Shown one piece after another: positions 41,822-51,186 of a DNA stretch of 59,788 bases. Below the pieces are notes generated by a model that was not told where the DNA came from, made no database searches, and saw nothing but the letters and a program-made list of their open reading frames with translations. Position 1 is the stretch's first letter. The number at the start of each line of letters is the position of its first letter. Position numbers and translations under genes: made by a program. The stretch comes from Alkalicoccus chagannorensis DSM 18086 (GTDB lineage: Bacteria; Bacillota; Bacilli; Bacillales; Salisediminibacteriaceae): assembly GCF_000429725.1 (NCBI RefSeq), contig NZ_KE386947.1, forward strand, positions 21,337 to 81,124. Reading direction: 5' to 3'.

Positions 41822-43342
41822 TTATTCAACTGCCCATTTCATCCGGTCTGTCAATGTTTGTCGATTTAACTCTCCAGTGTAGTTAAATACTTGAAGGCTG
41901 AACTCGGGTATCTTCTTGGAAGAATATTCTTTCCAGTTGTCACAGACATATTTAAAATCCTCTGCCCGGATTAAAGCGACGTCAGAATCGGTCTCGGAGA
42001 GCGCCTTCAGTCTTTGAGCTTGAGATACCGCTTCTGGTGAAATGTCTGAAGTGATGATCAAGAAGAGCGTTACTCGGTTGTCGTTTGCTCTAATGTAGCC
42101 CAGAAATTGATCAAAATGGTCATTTGGAAAAGTATATGACTCTTCCATGCTTTTATTATCCCACAAAACCGATTCGTTGCTTCCAAATGACAACTTACCA
42201 TCGCTGTGTTTAGAACCCTTCATAGCAACAGGTTTTAAGCCAAGTTTTTTCTCGACAGCATAATGAGTGGCTTGTTCAAAATATTTCTCGATTTCATTAT
42301 CTTTATCAATTACCTTATTTACGCGCAATGGATTGTAATTTCTAGAGGCAAGGTCTTCGATATAGTCGAAATAAAGTGCTCGTTCATCAGTTGGATCAGA
42401 AACTTCCTGTGTAGATAAATCCTCATAATAATCAATGATGTTGCTAATACGCTCGGACTTTGTACCGCTGATGTTGATTCCCTCTAAACTTTTCAGTATT
42501 TCTTTCAGATCACCGTTAGGTAAAGAGTTTAACGCTGAGGAAGGTAGTATGTGATGGCGGAGAATCCGATCGATTAAAGCTGGTTTCGTCCCGGACCCCG
42601 GTAAGTCCATCTGAGTTAAAATCTCTTTCAATTGATTTTTGGATAGATCCTGCAGGAGCATTTCATACGTAGATTGCCTTAATTCGCCGCCCAGCTCATA
42701 CCTGATTGTTCTGGCGATATCTTTAGGGATGATGTAGTAAATATCATCCTCTTTGAATCTTAGGATCAAACCTCTAAGTTGCAGGTGTTTCAATGAATTT
42801 TCTATTTGCTTGAGACTATGAGGTTTATTCCCTTTCTGAGGGAATCTGCCGATTTGGCTCTCTATCAGATAGTGATCTCGTTTAGTTAGTCCGAGTTCTT
42901 CTCTCAACACTGTCAGCATGTTGATTTCATGAGCATTTAAACTTTCATCTTTTTTCCATGCAGCTTTTAACACATTGGAATAGATTCGATAATGATCAGG
43001 ATCGATCACGTTTTTGACATACTCCTCATCCATGCTTTCTTCAACTATTTGTTTCTCTAGTTGTTCTACTTGTTGAATGACTTCCGCTTCGGTTAAGAGA
43101 TAGCCTTCGGTATCCATTAAAGCCATAAGGATCATTTCGTTGATCAAAAAAACATCTCTTTTTTCTTCAGAGAAATCCAGGTTGCGCTTCACACGTTCTT
43201 TGTTTTGAAATTCCTCAATATTTCGTGAAATGACGTCGCGCATTTCCTCTTCATCATTCAACTTCACATCTTTCATAAAACTATCGAGAATTCGGTTTAA
43301 ATACATTTTGCTCATTTTAGGAAGAATATCTTGAACCTTCAT
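41822..43342 (-). CDS. Putative SAP-domain / FokI-like PD-(D/E)XK nuclease
   Basis: A 506-residue protein from DNA far richer in AT than its surroundings, suggesting transfer. Residues 1-130 are helical. About 135-210 look like a winged helix (LTVLREELGLTKRDHYLI ... YYIIPKDIA). Two SAP-like repeats follow: LSKNQLKEILTQMDLPGSGT (233-252) and NGDLKEILKSLEG..SGTKSERI (277-299). The C-terminal part (about 350-480) fits a restriction-endonuclease core: Glu356 region, Asp381 (SDGKLSFGS), then Asp395-x-Lys397 (VLWDNKS), with DQFLGYIRANDNR after it. This order resembles the FokI cleavage domain (PDG...VDTK...Y). No methyltransferase is adjacent. AAGGAGG precedes the start. Function is inferred. Confidence 0.7.
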   Translation of the reverse strand: MKVQDILPKMSKMYLNRILDSFMKDVKLNDEEEMRDVISRNIEEFQNKERVKRNLDFSEEKRDVFLINEMILMALMDTEGYLLTEAEVIQQVEQLEKQIVEESMDEEYVKNVIDPDHYRIYSNVLKAAWKKDESLNAHEINMLTVLREELGLTKRDHYLIESQIGRFPQKGNKPHSLKQIENSLKHLQLRGLILRFKEDDIYYIIPKDIARTIRYELGGELRQSTYEMLLQDLSKNQLKEILTQMDLPGSGTKPALIDRILRHHILPSSALNSLPNGDLKEILKSLEGINISGTKSERISNIIDYYEDLSTQEVSDPTDERALYFDYIEDLASRNYNPLRVNKVIDKDNEIEKYFEQATHYAVEKKLGLKPVAMKGSKHSDGKLSFGSNESVLWDNKSMEESYTFPNDHFDQFLGYIRANDNRVTLFLIITSDISPEAVSQAQRLKALSETDSDVALIRAEDFKYVCDNWKEYSSKKIPEFSLQVFNYTGELNRQTLTDRMKWAVE

Positions 43343-43865
43343 GTGGGCCTCCTTAAATTGTCATCATCTGTTCAGCAAGCTTCATGATCGAAATTTCAGC
43401 TTCATTTTATTAGCTGCGTTTGAAGTGGTCCTACCTCGTGACAGTAAAAGCTAAGTAATCAAAGAAAGCGAAGCATAGACAGTCGGGGTTTTAAAAGATG
43501 CTTTCCAGGCTGAATCGCCAGCTGGGTAAGATCAGCTGAAAAATCCGTCCAGCAACCATCCGCACGGAGACAGGCGATACGAGTTCTAGTTTGGTACATT
43601 TCTATGTATCTTGCTTAGCGGAGGAAGAAACACCGAAAATATCATAAAGATTATGATGAAACAGAGGAAGTAACTATACTAACTGTAACATACATTTTCC
43701 TTATGCATCCAAACAATGGGAAGGGAAGTATAAGGAAAGCCAAGGAACAAAGATGGAGGTATTTGTATTATATGATTAGGTGCGAAATCATTTTTCGGGA
43801 GGTAGAAAACGTTAAGTGACGTTTATGCAGTGGATGCGTTGTATCAATGGTTAAGTGTCCTCATG

Positions 43866-43900
43866 CGGCTTCCATCGGCTTCTGCTGGAAGCCGATTTTG
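43866..43900 (+). terminator. Hairpin terminator-like element
   Basis: CGGCTTCC / GGAAGCCG followed by ATTTTG. The preceding 500 bp (43343-43860) is AT-rich and shows no gene longer than a few codons with a start, probably decayed DNA alongside the nuclease gene. Confidence 0.5.
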
Positions 43901-43987
43901 TTATGTGTTTGAACGTGCTCTACTTACTGGGGTGCTGAATCCCCGGCTGCCGGGGGAAAAAGGAATTAGGGGAGGAGCGTGTCCGCC

Positions 43988-44174
43988 GCTTGGTGCGGGA
44001 GCGGACACTCGGGACGCTGGAGCGGACGTTCGGCGGCTGAGAGCGGACGCTCAGCGCTGCACAGCAGTCATTCAGACGGAAAAAGCGGCCCTTCAGGTGT
44101 TCAGCGGTCATTCAGAGAAGCGGAACGGACGTTCAGCCGCCGCCAGCGGACGTTCAGCGCGTTCGAGCGGACGT
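43988..44174 (-). repeat. 21-bp repeat array, copy 3 (9 units, inverted)
   Basis: Reading the minus strand, heptamers begin at plus-strand positions 44168, 44147, 44126 and 44105, then after a 19-bp step 44086, followed by 44065, 44044, 44023 and 44002. Cores include ACGTCCG, ATGACCG, AGGGCCG and ATGACTG. The leader hairpin CGGCTGCCGGGGCAGCCG is at 44246-44263, on the unit-1 side as in other copies. A CCCCGGCTGCCGGGG hairpin at 43941-43955 bounds the other end. Confidence 0.9.
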
Positions 44175-44432
44175 TCGATCCAAATAGCAGCTTCGATTGC
44201 ATCACCCCAGTCACCCTGCTGATGAACCAGGCCCATCCGGTTTCCCGGCTGCCGGGGCAGCCGCTGGAAAAAGGAATAGAGGGGGGACGTGTCCGCCGCC
44301 CGTGCTCTCGTGTCTTCTCGACCGAAAAAAGAGGAGCCTCCGTTCAAGAAGGCTCCTCTTCCGGTATAAGCACAACATTTCTTCGAGGCTGCAGCGTTCG
44401 CTCCCCTTGTACCAATGAACCGAGTGTCATGT

Positions 44433-45596
44433 CTAGTCCCGTGCCGGCTTTGGTTTGTCCGCCTCCATGAAAGACGCGGCACGCTGCAGGAGGTCTTTGT
44501 CGCGGTGACGCGGACCGACGGCGGACAAGCCGATCCAGCCGTCAGGTCCTTCCACCGGGATCGTCACCTGTGGCAGCCCGGCGAGTCCGGCGATGCAGCA
44601 GAGCTGCAGGTTCGCCTTCCGGATCGTGTCGACCTCATCCGGAGGCAGCGAGAGCGCTGGTGCCGGTCCGGCCGCAGTCGGCATCAGGAGCATGCCATCT
44701 GTCCCGAGCAGTTTATCGAGCCAGCGGGTAATCTCCTTCCGCTCCTGGACCGCCTGCTCATAGGCATCCGTCGTGATGGTCGACGCCATCTTGAACCGTT
44801 CCTTGACGCCGGGCCCGAAGGACGGCTTCGTCTCCGTGATCCACGGCCCGTGCTCCTGCCAGATTTCATACGCCTGTATGATGCGGAACGTCTCCGCCCA
44901 GGCAGCGAGGCCGTTTTCTGTCAGCGTTCGCCCGACGGCGTCTTCCGGCACGAGCGGACGCAGGGTCTCCGCCGTGGCCGGTGCCGCAAGCTCCCACGCT
45001 TCCTCCGGCAGAAGCACCTGCGTCAGCGGCGCATCGGCCGGACCGTCGAACAGCACGCCGGCCGTCTTCATTAATTCCGGCATGCCTCGTGTCATTACAC
45101 CGACCGTGTCAAAGGAGGGCGCAAGCGGAATCAGCCCTTCCACCGGCACGGCTCCATGCGTCGGACGCAGGCCGAACAACCCGCAGTAGACAGACGGAAT
45201 CCGGATCGAGCCCCCGGTATCCGTCCCGATCCCGATATCCACCAGGCCAGCCGCTGTCACCGACGCAGAGCCACTCGACGAGCCCCCCGGAATCCGATCC
45301 GGAGCAGCCGGATTCACCGGCGTCCCGTAATGCGCATTTTCGCCCTGGAGGCTGTACATCAGCTCATCCGTCACCGTCAGCCCCGCAAGCAGCGCACCGC
45401 CATCCAGCAGCGCCTCCACGACCGGCGCCGTCGACACGGCCGGTTGATGCGTCCGGAACCAATCCGGATTGCCTGCTGTGTTCGTCCAGCCCTGCACATC
45501 AAACACATCCTTCAACCCGAACGACATCCCGGCAAGCGGCCCTTCCTCCGACCCGCGCACCACGACATCCTGTATCCATCCATTTCTTTTCGTCAT
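44433..45596 (-). CDS. Amidase (amidase signature family)
   Basis: A 387-residue AS-family amidase. Catalytic Ser-cisSer-Lys: Lys29 (GLKDVFD), cis-Ser near 107 (GGSSSGSA), nucleophile Ser130 (GTDTGGSIRIPS). Shorter than GatA and similar in size to AMI1-type amidases. It hydrolyses an unknown amide to acid and ammonia. Of several in-frame ATGs, 45596 is six bases from GGAGGGG. It stands next to the purine operon, divergent from it, within a nitrogen-scavenging neighbourhood. Confidence 0.88.
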   Translation of the reverse strand: MTKRNGWIQDVVVRGSEEGPLAGMSFGLKDVFDVQGWTNTAGNPDWFRTHQPAVSTAPVVEALLDGGALLAGLTVTDELMYSLQGENAHYGTPVNPAAPDRIPGGSSSGSASVTAAGLVDIGIGTDTGGSIRIPSVYCGLFGLRPTHGAVPVEGLIPLAPSFDTVGVMTRGMPELMKTAGVLFDGPADAPLTQVLLPEEAWELAAPATAETLRPLVPEDAVGRTLTENGLAAWAETFRIIQAYEIWQEHGPWITETKPSFGPGVKERFKMASTITTDAYEQAVQERKEITRWLDKLLGTDGMLLMPTAAGPAPALSLPPDEVDTIRKANLQLCCIAGLAGLPQVTIPVEGPDGWIGLSAVGPRHRDKDLLQRAASFMEADKPKPARD

Positions 45597-45753
45597 GTCC
45601 ATCCCCTCCATCTCTGAGACCTATCCTACCTTTCCCCTGAACCAGCGTCTTTATGCACAATGCTGTGCGGCACGTCCGGCATTGTGCAGGAGGAACATAC
45701 GCCGCACGCTGAAAAAGTGCCTCCACCCCAGTCTCCTCGGGGGATAAGGGCTG

Positions 45754-45769
45754 TGTCACATTTTCTACA
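45754..45769. promoter_or_regulatory. TnrA/GlnR-like site (one base short)
   Basis: TGTCACATTTTCTACA resembles the TnrA/GlnR box TGTNA-N7-TNACA with one base missing. It is 125 bases upstream of pucC; TnrA controls puc genes in B. subtilis. Tentative. Confidence 0.35.
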
Positions 45770-45893
45770 CGCCGAAAAAAGTGCGTGAAGTTTACTGACG
45801 AAAGTCTTTTTATTCAGACAATTTCTTTGTACGATAAAGCGTACCTTCTTCGAGAGACGGAGGAAATATGAAGAGTAAGGAGGCCTGTACAGA

Positions 45894-46766
45894 ATGACGA
45901 TGACAAAGCAGCAGGTTTGGAGACCTTGGACTCTGCAGGAAGTCGTGTCGCTGACGGGGCAGCTGGATGGACGTTACTGTTTTACAGCCGGCGGAACATG
46001 GCTGCGGACGCAGTGGGAGGCCGGGACGCTGGAGGAGCCGGAACATTTGATCGCTGTCGATCGTGTGCCGGAGCTGCAGTCCGGCGCCGCTGTACAGGAG
46101 AACTATATAGAAATCGGCGCGTTTACGACGCTGACGGACGTGCTGGAGCATCCGGCTGTGCTGGCAAAACTGCCAGTGCTGGTGGAGGCATGCAAGCAGA
46201 TTGCGGCGCCGTCCATCCGGCATCAGGCGACGATCGGGGGCAATATCTGCACCCGGACTGGGGATGCGGTGCCGGCGCTGCTCGTTTACGACGCCGTCCT
46301 CCTCTGGTATGGAAGCGACGGACTTGAAGAGGAATCGCTCGAGGCGTGGCTCATGCGGGAGACGGAAGAGGAGCGGCTGCTGACGGCGGTCCGTATCTAT
46401 GATGCGCCGGAAGAAGTGGATGATGTCGTGTTTGCGCTGAAGAGCGGGCGCAGAGAAACGTTCATTCCTTCCCAGGTTACGGTAGCCGGACGGCTCCGGA
46501 TTGATCCGCAGGGCAACGTGCTGGCAGCTGCCATCGCCTGCGGCGGTGGATCCGCCGTACCAAAGCGGATGCCGAAGACGGAGTCGCTGTTCTGCCGTTC
46601 GTCCACGCGGAAACTCTTCCCGGCCCTGATGCACGATGAGATCAAGCGGGAGTATGATCCACCGAGTGACGTTTTTGCATCGGCGGAGTATAAAAAGCGG
46701 GTAGCGGCAAACCTGATTGTCGGTGAATGGTACAGGAAAGGGCGTGATCACGCTGTATCTACATGA
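45894..46766 (+). CDS. pucC: Xanthine dehydrogenase, FAD-binding subunit
   Basis: A 290-residue FAD subunit of the molybdenum hydroxylase. FAD loops FTAGGTWLRTQW (about 29-40) and ATIGGNICTRTGDAVPALL (about 113-130) and the C-terminal CO-dehydrogenase flavoprotein domain are present. It passes electrons from the Fe-S subunit to NAD+. AAGGAGG lies 11 bases before the ATG. First gene of a nine-gene puc operon (C-D-E-A-B, deaminase, decarboxylase, uricase, HIUase). Confidence 0.9.
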   Translation: MTMTKQQVWRPWTLQEVVSLTGQLDGRYCFTAGGTWLRTQWEAGTLEEPEHLIAVDRVPELQSGAAVQENYIEIGAFTTLTDVLEHPAVLAKLPVLVEACKQIAAPSIRHQATIGGNICTRTGDAVPALLVYDAVLLWYGSDGLEEESLEAWLMRETEEERLLTAVRIYDAPEEVDDVVFALKSGRRETFIPSQVTVAGRLRIDPQGNVLAAAIACGGGSAVPKRMPKTESLFCRSSTRKLFPALMHDEIKREYDPPSDVFASAEYKKRVAANLIVGEWYRKGRDHAVST

Positions 46767-49029
46767 GCAAAAAAGAGGAAACCGCCGCCCGGACGGCATG
46801 AAAAAAGCGTCCGGACGGCTGCAGTATCTGACGGATTTGAATCAGGAAGGACAGCTGTATGGGGCGGTGAAACGCGCAGGCATGCCGCACGCGGTGCTGA
46901 AGCAGGTGGACATTGACGAAGCCAGAGCACTGCCGGGCGTACACGCCGTTCTCACCGCAGCGGATGTTCCGGGGTGGAACGGGTTCGGGATTGCAGATCC
47001 GAACCAGCCCGTCTTCTGTACGGACCATATCCGCTACGAAGGCGATGCGGTCGCTGCGGTTGCCGCGGATTCGCCGGAAACGGCACAGGCAGCGCTGAAC
47101 TTGATCCGGATCGACGCAGAGCCGCTTGCTCCGCTCGATTCCCCGGCGGAAGCACTCAAACCTGGCGCGGTGCACCTACATCCCGAAGGCAATGTGCTGC
47201 ATACGACCGCGTTCCATCATGAGGACCTCGATAAAGCGTGGGAACACTGCCGCTGGATCGTCGAAGAAACGTACGAAACTCCGCGTCAGATGCACGGCTA
47301 TATGGAAACCGAAGGCGGCCTGTTTCTGCCGGAGGAAGACGGATCGCTCACGGTGCACGCTCCGACCCAGCATGGCTACAAGGATCAGATGCAGCTGGCC
47401 CGCATTCTCGGCTGGCATGAAGCACAGATCCGCATTGTGTCCAGTCCGATCGGCGGCTCGTTCGGCGGAAAAGATGAACTGAACGTTCAGCCCTACGGGG
47501 CGCTGCTCGCGCTCCACACGGGCAGACCGGTCAAGATTCATCAGAGCCGGCAGGAGTCGGTCCGCGCCGGCCTGAAGCGCCATCCGATGCAGATCCGCAT
47601 GAAAACCGGGCTGGATCAGCATGGGCGCATTGCCGCACACGAGGTGGACATCCTTTCCGACACCGGGGCCTACGCTACCCTCGGAGGTCCGGTCCTGCAG
47701 TTTGCGACGGAACATGCGGTAGGAGCCTACCGGATGGGAGCCGTCCGTGTGAATGGGAGGGCCGTCTACACGAACAACGGTGTTGCCGGCGAGTTCCGCG
47801 GCTTCGGCGGCAACCAGGTCATCTTTGCACTGGAAGGGCAGCTGGACCGTCTGGCCGATAAATCGGGCATTCCTCCGTGGGAGCTGCGGAAACGCAACCT
47901 CCGGCGCATGTACGACCCGGGTCCGCTCGAACAGGAAGTGGCGCCGAACAATGGCCCGCGGGACGTATGGGAAGCCGTCCAGCGATCCCTGCTCTGGCAG
48001 AAGCCGAAACGCTCCAGGTCAGCAGAAGAGCCGTGGCTCGTCCGCGGCATCGGGGTTTCGCTGGCGATGCACGGATCCGGTCTCGGCTACGGCATTCCCG
48101 ATCCGGCCGGCGGAGAGCTCCGGCTGACGAAAGACGGGCGGATCGAAGCCGCCTTCGGACACGAGGAATTCGGCCAGGGACTGCTTGCCTCCCTGCAGGA
48201 AATGATGCTGGATCATTTTCACTGCACGAAAGACGACATCCGCCTCACCATCGGCGATACGTCGCTCGTTCCGCCGAGCGGATCCTCGACTGCCAGCCGC
48301 TCCACGAACATGATGTGGCAGGCGCTGCAGCGGATGGTCCCCGGGTGGAAAAAGCAGCTGTTCACCGCGGTCCAGCAGGCTTCCGGTGTGCCGGCTTCCC
48401 GCATGGAAACCGGTCCCGGCGGTATCTTCCGGATGGAGGGCGGCACGCAGCAGGAGCTGCTCCTCTCCTACCAGGAAGCAGCAGCGCTGGCGGACATTAC
48501 CGAAGCCGTCTCGTTTCATTTCCCTGTTACGCCGGACCCGATCATCGGCGGCCACTACTTGTACGGATCGACGGCGGTCATTACCGAGGTGGAGATTGAT
48601 CAGCGGACTGGTGCTGTTCAGGTGCTGGAAGCTGAACACGTCGTTGCTGCAGGAGGGGTTGTCTATCCGATCGGCTACCTCGGACAAATTGAAGGCGGAT
48701 CCGTGATGGCGCTTGGATTTACGCTCATGGAAGATACGGTGATGGAAGGGAGCGTCTGCCGGACACCGAACCTGGACACGTATTTGATGCCGACGATCCA
48801 GGACGTCCCCGGCTATCAGCCCGTTCAGGCGGTAGAGACGCTGCCGCCCGGAGATGATTACGGCCCGCGCGGCGTCGGCGAAATTGGTTCGGTCGCCCTG
48901 GCTCCGGCCATTGCTGAGGCTGTGTATCAAGCTTCCGGCGTGCGGGTGGAACGCCTTCCGATCGACCGGGAGGTGCTGGTAGATGAAACAGCATGGATGA
49001 CAGCAGCTGAAGGAGAGACGATAGGATGA
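46744..49029 (+). CDS. pucD: Xanthine dehydrogenase, molybdenum-binding subunit
   Basis: A 761-residue catalytic subunit oxidising hypoxanthine/xanthine to urate. Conserved elements: RRPDGMKKASGRLQYLTDL at the N-terminus, GGSFGGKDELN, GEFRGFGGNQ, GSSTASRS, and the active-site Glu in YGPRGVGEIGSVAL. The most likely start is GTG at 46744, overlapping pucC by 23 bases, as alignment to the remembered B. subtilis PucD N-terminus suggests; TTG 46717 and ATG 46798 are alternatives. Confidence 0.9.
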   Translation: MITLYLHEQKRGNRRPDGMKKASGRLQYLTDLNQEGQLYGAVKRAGMPHAVLKQVDIDEARALPGVHAVLTAADVPGWNGFGIADPNQPVFCTDHIRYEGDAVAAVAADSPETAQAALNLIRIDAEPLAPLDSPAEALKPGAVHLHPEGNVLHTTAFHHEDLDKAWEHCRWIVEETYETPRQMHGYMETEGGLFLPEEDGSLTVHAPTQHGYKDQMQLARILGWHEAQIRIVSSPIGGSFGGKDELNVQPYGALLALHTGRPVKIHQSRQESVRAGLKRHPMQIRMKTGLDQHGRIAAHEVDILSDTGAYATLGGPVLQFATEHAVGAYRMGAVRVNGRAVYTNNGVAGEFRGFGGNQVIFALEGQLDRLADKSGIPPWELRKRNLRRMYDPGPLEQEVAPNNGPRDVWEAVQRSLLWQKPKRSRSAEEPWLVRGIGVSLAMHGSGLGYGIPDPAGGELRLTKDGRIEAAFGHEEFGQGLLASLQEMMLDHFHCTKDDIRLTIGDTSLVPPSGSSTASRSTNMMWQALQRMVPGWKKQLFTAVQQASGVPASRMETGPGGIFRMEGGTQQELLLSYQEAAALADITEAVSFHFPVTPDPIIGGHYLYGSTAVITEVEIDQRTGAVQVLEAEHVVAAGGVVYPIGYLGQIEGGSVMALGFTLMEDTVMEGSVCRTPNLDTYLMPTIQDVPGYQPVQAVETLPPGDDYGPRGVGEIGSVALAPAIAEAVYQASGVRVERLPIDREVLVDETAWMTAAEGETIG

Positions 49030-49496
49030 CAACCTCTATGAAAACAACCCCGCTTGAGATCAACGGCACGACGTATCAGATCGAAGCCTCGCCATCCCGG
49101 CGGCTAGTCGATATTCTGCGGCACGACCTGCGGCTGACCGGGACGAAGGTGTCCTGTGAAGTCGGCCGCTGCGGGGCCTGCATGGTTCTCGTTGACGACG
49201 TGCCGCACAATTCCTGCCTTCTTATGATGTACCAGTGTGAAGGGCGGCGGATTGAAACCGTCGAATCGTTTCCTGAAGAAGATGCCCTCACCCAGGCGTT
49301 CGTCGAAGAAGGCGCCCTGCAGTGCGGGTACTGTACACCGGGCATGATGATCAGCCTGCGCGGCCTTCTCCGCAGCGGCCGGGCAGAAACGAAAGAAGCG
49401 CTCATGGAAGGACTTTCCGGCAACATCTGCCGCTGCACCGGCTACGGAGGCATCCATCGGGTGCTCGACAAAATCACCGAGGAGGGACTGTCATGA
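49026..49496 (+). CDS. pucE: Xanthine dehydrogenase, [2Fe-2S] subunit
   Basis: A 156-residue iron-sulfur subunit with two clusters: the plant-ferredoxin type CEVGRCGAC...C (about 40-60) and the C-terminal type CGYC...CRC (about 100-137). It carries electrons from the molybdopterin site to FAD. It overlaps pucD by four bases (ATGA) and pucA by four bases. Confidence 0.93.
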   Translation: MTTSMKTTPLEINGTTYQIEASPSRRLVDILRHDLRLTGTKVSCEVGRCGACMVLVDDVPHNSCLLMMYQCEGRRIETVESFPEEDALTQAFVEEGALQCGYCTPGMMISLRGLLRSGRAETKEALMEGLSGNICRCTGYGGIHRVLDKITEEGLS

Positions 49497-50446
49497 GTGG
49501 ACTGCATACGCTTCTGCGCACAGCGGTATCAGACCCGGCAGCCTATGTACTGGCGACGGTCGTCCGCGTGGAAGGGTCCGCCTACCAGAAAGAAGGAGCG
49601 AGCATGCTCTTCGATGCGGACGGCGGAGAATACGGGCTTGTCACCGGCGGCTGCGTCGAAGAAGGTCTGAAGTTCGAAGCAGAACGACTGCTGCAGGAAG
49701 GTGGCATGAAGCTTCTCACGTACGACCTGCGGGCTGAAGACGACCTCGGCTGGGGCCGTGGCGCCGGCTGCAACGGAGCCGTCACCATTCTGCTCGAAGT
49801 CCTTCACCCGGCCAGAACGAAAGAGCTGCTGGAGCTGCTGGAAACGAGGCACACCCTCCTGCTCGTGAAAGATACGAGAAAGGGAACGACGGAGATCGAG
49901 CGTACGATGAAAGCAACCGCGGTGAAAGAGACCGCCGTCCTCATGGAGGACGGTCGGGTGTATGAAACGATCGTACCGCGGGAGCAGCTGCTGATCTTCG
50001 GTGCAGGCCGGGATGCAGCGCCGCTTGTCCACATGGCAGCCGACCTGGCGTTTGACGTCACGATCGTCGATCCGCGCCCGGCAAGAAACGATCCCTCTGT
50101 CTTTCCCGAAGCGGCGCATCATCTCGTCAGACATCCGGCTGGTTATCTGGCGGAACAGCAGGTCGAAGCAGACGCGGTGGTCGTCATGACCCACGCCTTT
50201 GAACAGGACCGGGACATTGTGCAGGCGCTGCAGAAGCAGGGATTCGACGGGTACCTCGGCATTCTCGGGCCGCGCTCCCGAACAGAGCGGCTGCTGCAGA
50301 GCCGGGTACCGGAAACCATTTCCTCCCCTGTCGGTATGCCGATTGACGCCGAAGGAGCGGAGGAGATTGCCGTGAGCATCGCGGCAGAGCTGATTCAATA
50401 CCGCAGACGGGTGAAAACAAAAGCGATGCTGGAGGTGATGGCATGA
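49493..50446 (+). CDS. pucA: XdhC/CoxI family molybdenum hydroxylase maturation protein
   Basis: A 317-residue XdhC-like protein that loads sulfurated molybdenum cofactor into xanthine dehydrogenase. N-terminal VLATVVRVEGSAYQKEGASM and GLVTGGCVEE (about 18-60), then a C-terminal Rossmann domain LLIFGAGRDAAPLVHMAADL near 170 with DAVVVMTHAFEQD and YLGILGPRSR. The ATG at 49493 overlaps the pucE stop; the longer frame upstream reads through pucE out of frame. Confidence 0.9.
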   Translation: MSGLHTLLRTAVSDPAAYVLATVVRVEGSAYQKEGASMLFDADGGEYGLVTGGCVEEGLKFEAERLLQEGGMKLLTYDLRAEDDLGWGRGAGCNGAVTILLEVLHPARTKELLELLETRHTLLLVKDTRKGTTEIERTMKATAVKETAVLMEDGRVYETIVPREQLLIFGAGRDAAPLVHMAADLAFDVTIVDPRPARNDPSVFPEAAHHLVRHPAGYLAEQQVEADAVVVMTHAFEQDRDIVQALQKQGFDGYLGILGPRSRTERLLQSRVPETISSPVGMPIDAEGAEEIAVSIAAELIQYRRRVKTKAMLEVMA

Positions 50447-51105
50447 CCAGAGTGGACGGGTTGATTCTCGCAGCAGGCATGTCCACTAGAATGGGCAGAC
50501 CGAAAATGCTGCTGAAGCTGGACGGGCGTCCGTTGATTCAGTGGGCAGTCTCTACGGCACTGGACGTCTGCGACCACGTCTATATCGCGGCCGGACGAGA
50601 ACATCGACTGATCCGCCGGCTGACGGCGCATCCCCGGGTGGAAGTACTCTACAACCCGGAGTATCAGGCCGGGCAGGGCACGTCACTCGCCCGCGGCATC
50701 GAAGCACTGGAAACGGAGACCGACGGCATGATGGTTTTCCTCGCAGATCAACCGTTCATTCCCGTCCCGGTAGCGGCCCGCGTCCGGGAACAGGGCGAAG
50801 AAGCGATGCACCGCTACAAACGCGGCTTTGCCGTACAGCCGGTCTGCCGCAGCATTCCCGCACACCCGGTTTTCTGGGGACGGCCGCAGGGACTGCCGCC
50901 GATCCGTCGTGGAGACAGGGCAGGAAAGGCCTTGATGCAGGCCCTTCCGGTGGAAACGATCGCCGTCCGGGAAGCGTGGACGACCTTTGATATTGATACA
51001 CCCGAACAATGGCACCAGGCAGGAGAGCTTGTCTCTCGTTTTGATTTTTCGTACAACTTCCGAAATACGGTCGGAAGGTCTCTGGCAGGAACCGGAAATT
51101 CCTGA
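50443..51105 (+). CDS. pucB: Molybdenum cofactor cytidylyltransferase-like NTP transferase (MobA/MocA type)
   Basis: A 220-residue nucleotidyltransferase. The N-terminal LILAAGMSTRMGRPKMLLKLDG (residues about 7-28) is the NTP-binding signature, with FLADQPF as the metal site. It should make the dinucleotide form of the molybdenum cofactor for xanthine dehydrogenase. Overlaps pucA by ATGA. Confidence 0.88.
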   Translation: MTRVDGLILAAGMSTRMGRPKMLLKLDGRPLIQWAVSTALDVCDHVYIAAGREHRLIRRLTAHPRVEVLYNPEYQAGQGTSLARGIEALETETDGMMVFLADQPFIPVPVAARVREQGEEAMHRYKRGFAVQPVCRSIPAHPVFWGRPQGLPPIRRGDRAGKALMQALPVETIAVREAWTTFDIDTPEQWHQAGELVSRFDFSYNFRNTVGRSLAGTGNS

Positions 51106-51186
51106 CTACGAAAAACGTTTAAGACACGTTTACGTCATGCAGAAGTCAAAACAAGGGACGAACGAGCCCGCTACAGGAGGAAAATC

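Noticed and set aside
43343-43860. Additional gene or tRNA beside the nuclease
   Set aside because: Only frames under 20 codons with a start; no tRNA cloverleaf seen. Treated as decayed AT-rich DNA.
45610-45893. Purine riboswitch or PucR box before pucC
   Set aside because: No purine aptamer core and no CNTTGGTTAA-like PucR motif was found; only a weak TnrA-like site.
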